Below, in pieces: positions 63,907-64,000 of a stretch of DNA of 64,000 bases (the stretch's first letter is position 1; each line of letters starts with the position of its first letter). The notes under the pieces are model-generated. The model was given only the letters and a program-made list of their open reading frames with translations, was not told the origin of the DNA and ran no database searches. This DNA is from Calothrix anomala FACHB-343 (lineage in GTDB: Bacteria > Cyanobacteriota > Cyanobacteriia > Cyanobacteriales > Nostocaceae). Position numbers and translations under genes: made by a program. Where the stretch lies: positions 50,345 to 114,344 of the forward strand of contig NZ_JACJQG010000024.1 in the NCBI RefSeq assembly GCF_014696435.1, given 5' to 3'.

Positions 63907-64000
63907 AAAGTTTTTAGGGGTCAAATTTTATGCTAGCCGCCTCACCATAATACGGATCATAGCAAGGTAGATAAAGGTTTCTGAAGTTTCGGGTAATAAC
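63895..64000. mobile_element. IS5-family insertion sequence, one end only
   Basis: The terminal repeat GAGGGTGTTTGAAAAGT begins at 63895, directly after TTA (63892-63894), a TNA-type target. It matches the 44774 MITE end at 16 of 17 positions. The minus strand encodes the transposase C-terminus. The element continues beyond the window. Confidence 0.82.
63928..64000 (-). CDS. IS5-family transposase, C-terminal fragment (partial at window edge)
   Basis: The minus strand from the window edge reads LLPETSETFIYLAMIRIMV then RRLA and stops at 63928-63930. The ending FIYLAMIRIMVRRLA is characteristic of IS5-family (IS1031/ISL2-like) DDE transposases. Only 23 codons are visible; catalytic residues lie beyond the window. 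Confidence 0.78.
   Translation of the reverse strand, partial: LLPETSETFIYLAMIRIMVRRLA

Overview
The window is chromosomal DNA from a filamentous, probably heterocyst-forming cyanobacterium (order Nostocales, Nostoc/Calothrix-like). Supporting signs are many GCGATCGC (HIP1) octamers, arrays of 7-bp tandem repeats such as CCCAATG, GGGGCTA, GTCAATA and GTCAACC between genes, a cyanophycin synthetase/cyanophycinase pair, light-independent protochlorophyllide reductase ChlB, a class C flavodiiron Flv3/Flv1 pair, a Tic20-family protein, a Ycf37-like protein, MenD (phylloquinone pathway) and a CcbP-type calcium-binding protein. The genus cannot be fixed from sequence reading alone.

Layout. 0-6 kb: ankyrin protein, orphan antitoxin-like gene, tatA, then cphA and cphB on the minus strand. 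6-11.5 kb: trmD, ispF, an overlapping pair of predicted nuclease-like genes, a peptide-type ABC binding lipoprotein and larB. 11.5-18.7 kb: argH, a small basic protein, a Nudix hydrolase, an alpha/beta hydrolase, an Na+/H+ antiporter truncated by a nested repeat element, then DUF3124, a TrkA-type protein and coaX on the minus strand. 18.9-28.6 kb: flv3-flv1, a large glycine-zipper protein, cinA, a WecA/MraY-like transferase and glyA. 29-36.6 kb: an IS1341-type element carrying only tnpB, tic20, an FAH-family hydrolase, rpsF, a coiled-coil protein, a STAS protein, dedA and argG. 36.8-47.9 kb: nitroreductase, RRM protein, M3 oligopeptidase, two unknowns, a NACHT NTPase, a cluster of mobile repeats, menD and folB. 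48.7-56.2 kb: REC-PAS-GGDEF protein, sugar acetyltransferase, CcbP-like protein, a membrane protein, a secreted four-repeat protein, rpmI-rplT, an amino-acid-type binding protein and a Ycf37-like TPR protein. 56.7-64 kb: copper amine oxidase, DUF2243 protein, chlB, a toxin/immunity-like pair, and a sensor kinase cut off by an IS5-type element that runs off the right edge.

Functional links. CphA joins aspartate and arginine into cyanophycin and CphB begins its breakdown, while ArgG and ArgH in the same window make arginine. Flv3/Flv1 form a predicted oxygen-reducing heterodimer. Most other genes are scattered housekeeping genes in short transcription units, as is usual in these genomes.

The accessory content stands out most. 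It includes three small non-autonomous element types with visible terminal inverted repeats. Two have target duplications: a 163-bp IS5-like MITE whose ends match the IS at the right edge, and a 149-bp element upstream of chlB. The third is a structured ~175-bp element nested in a GTAGGGGCGGGG palindrome. There is also a solo tnpB element and three possible conflict loci: NACHT, a PD-(D/E)xK-like plus PIN-like pair, and a BECR-like toxin with an immunity candidate bounded by a 14-bp duplication of the chlB 3' end. I saw no tRNA, rRNA or CRISPR array.
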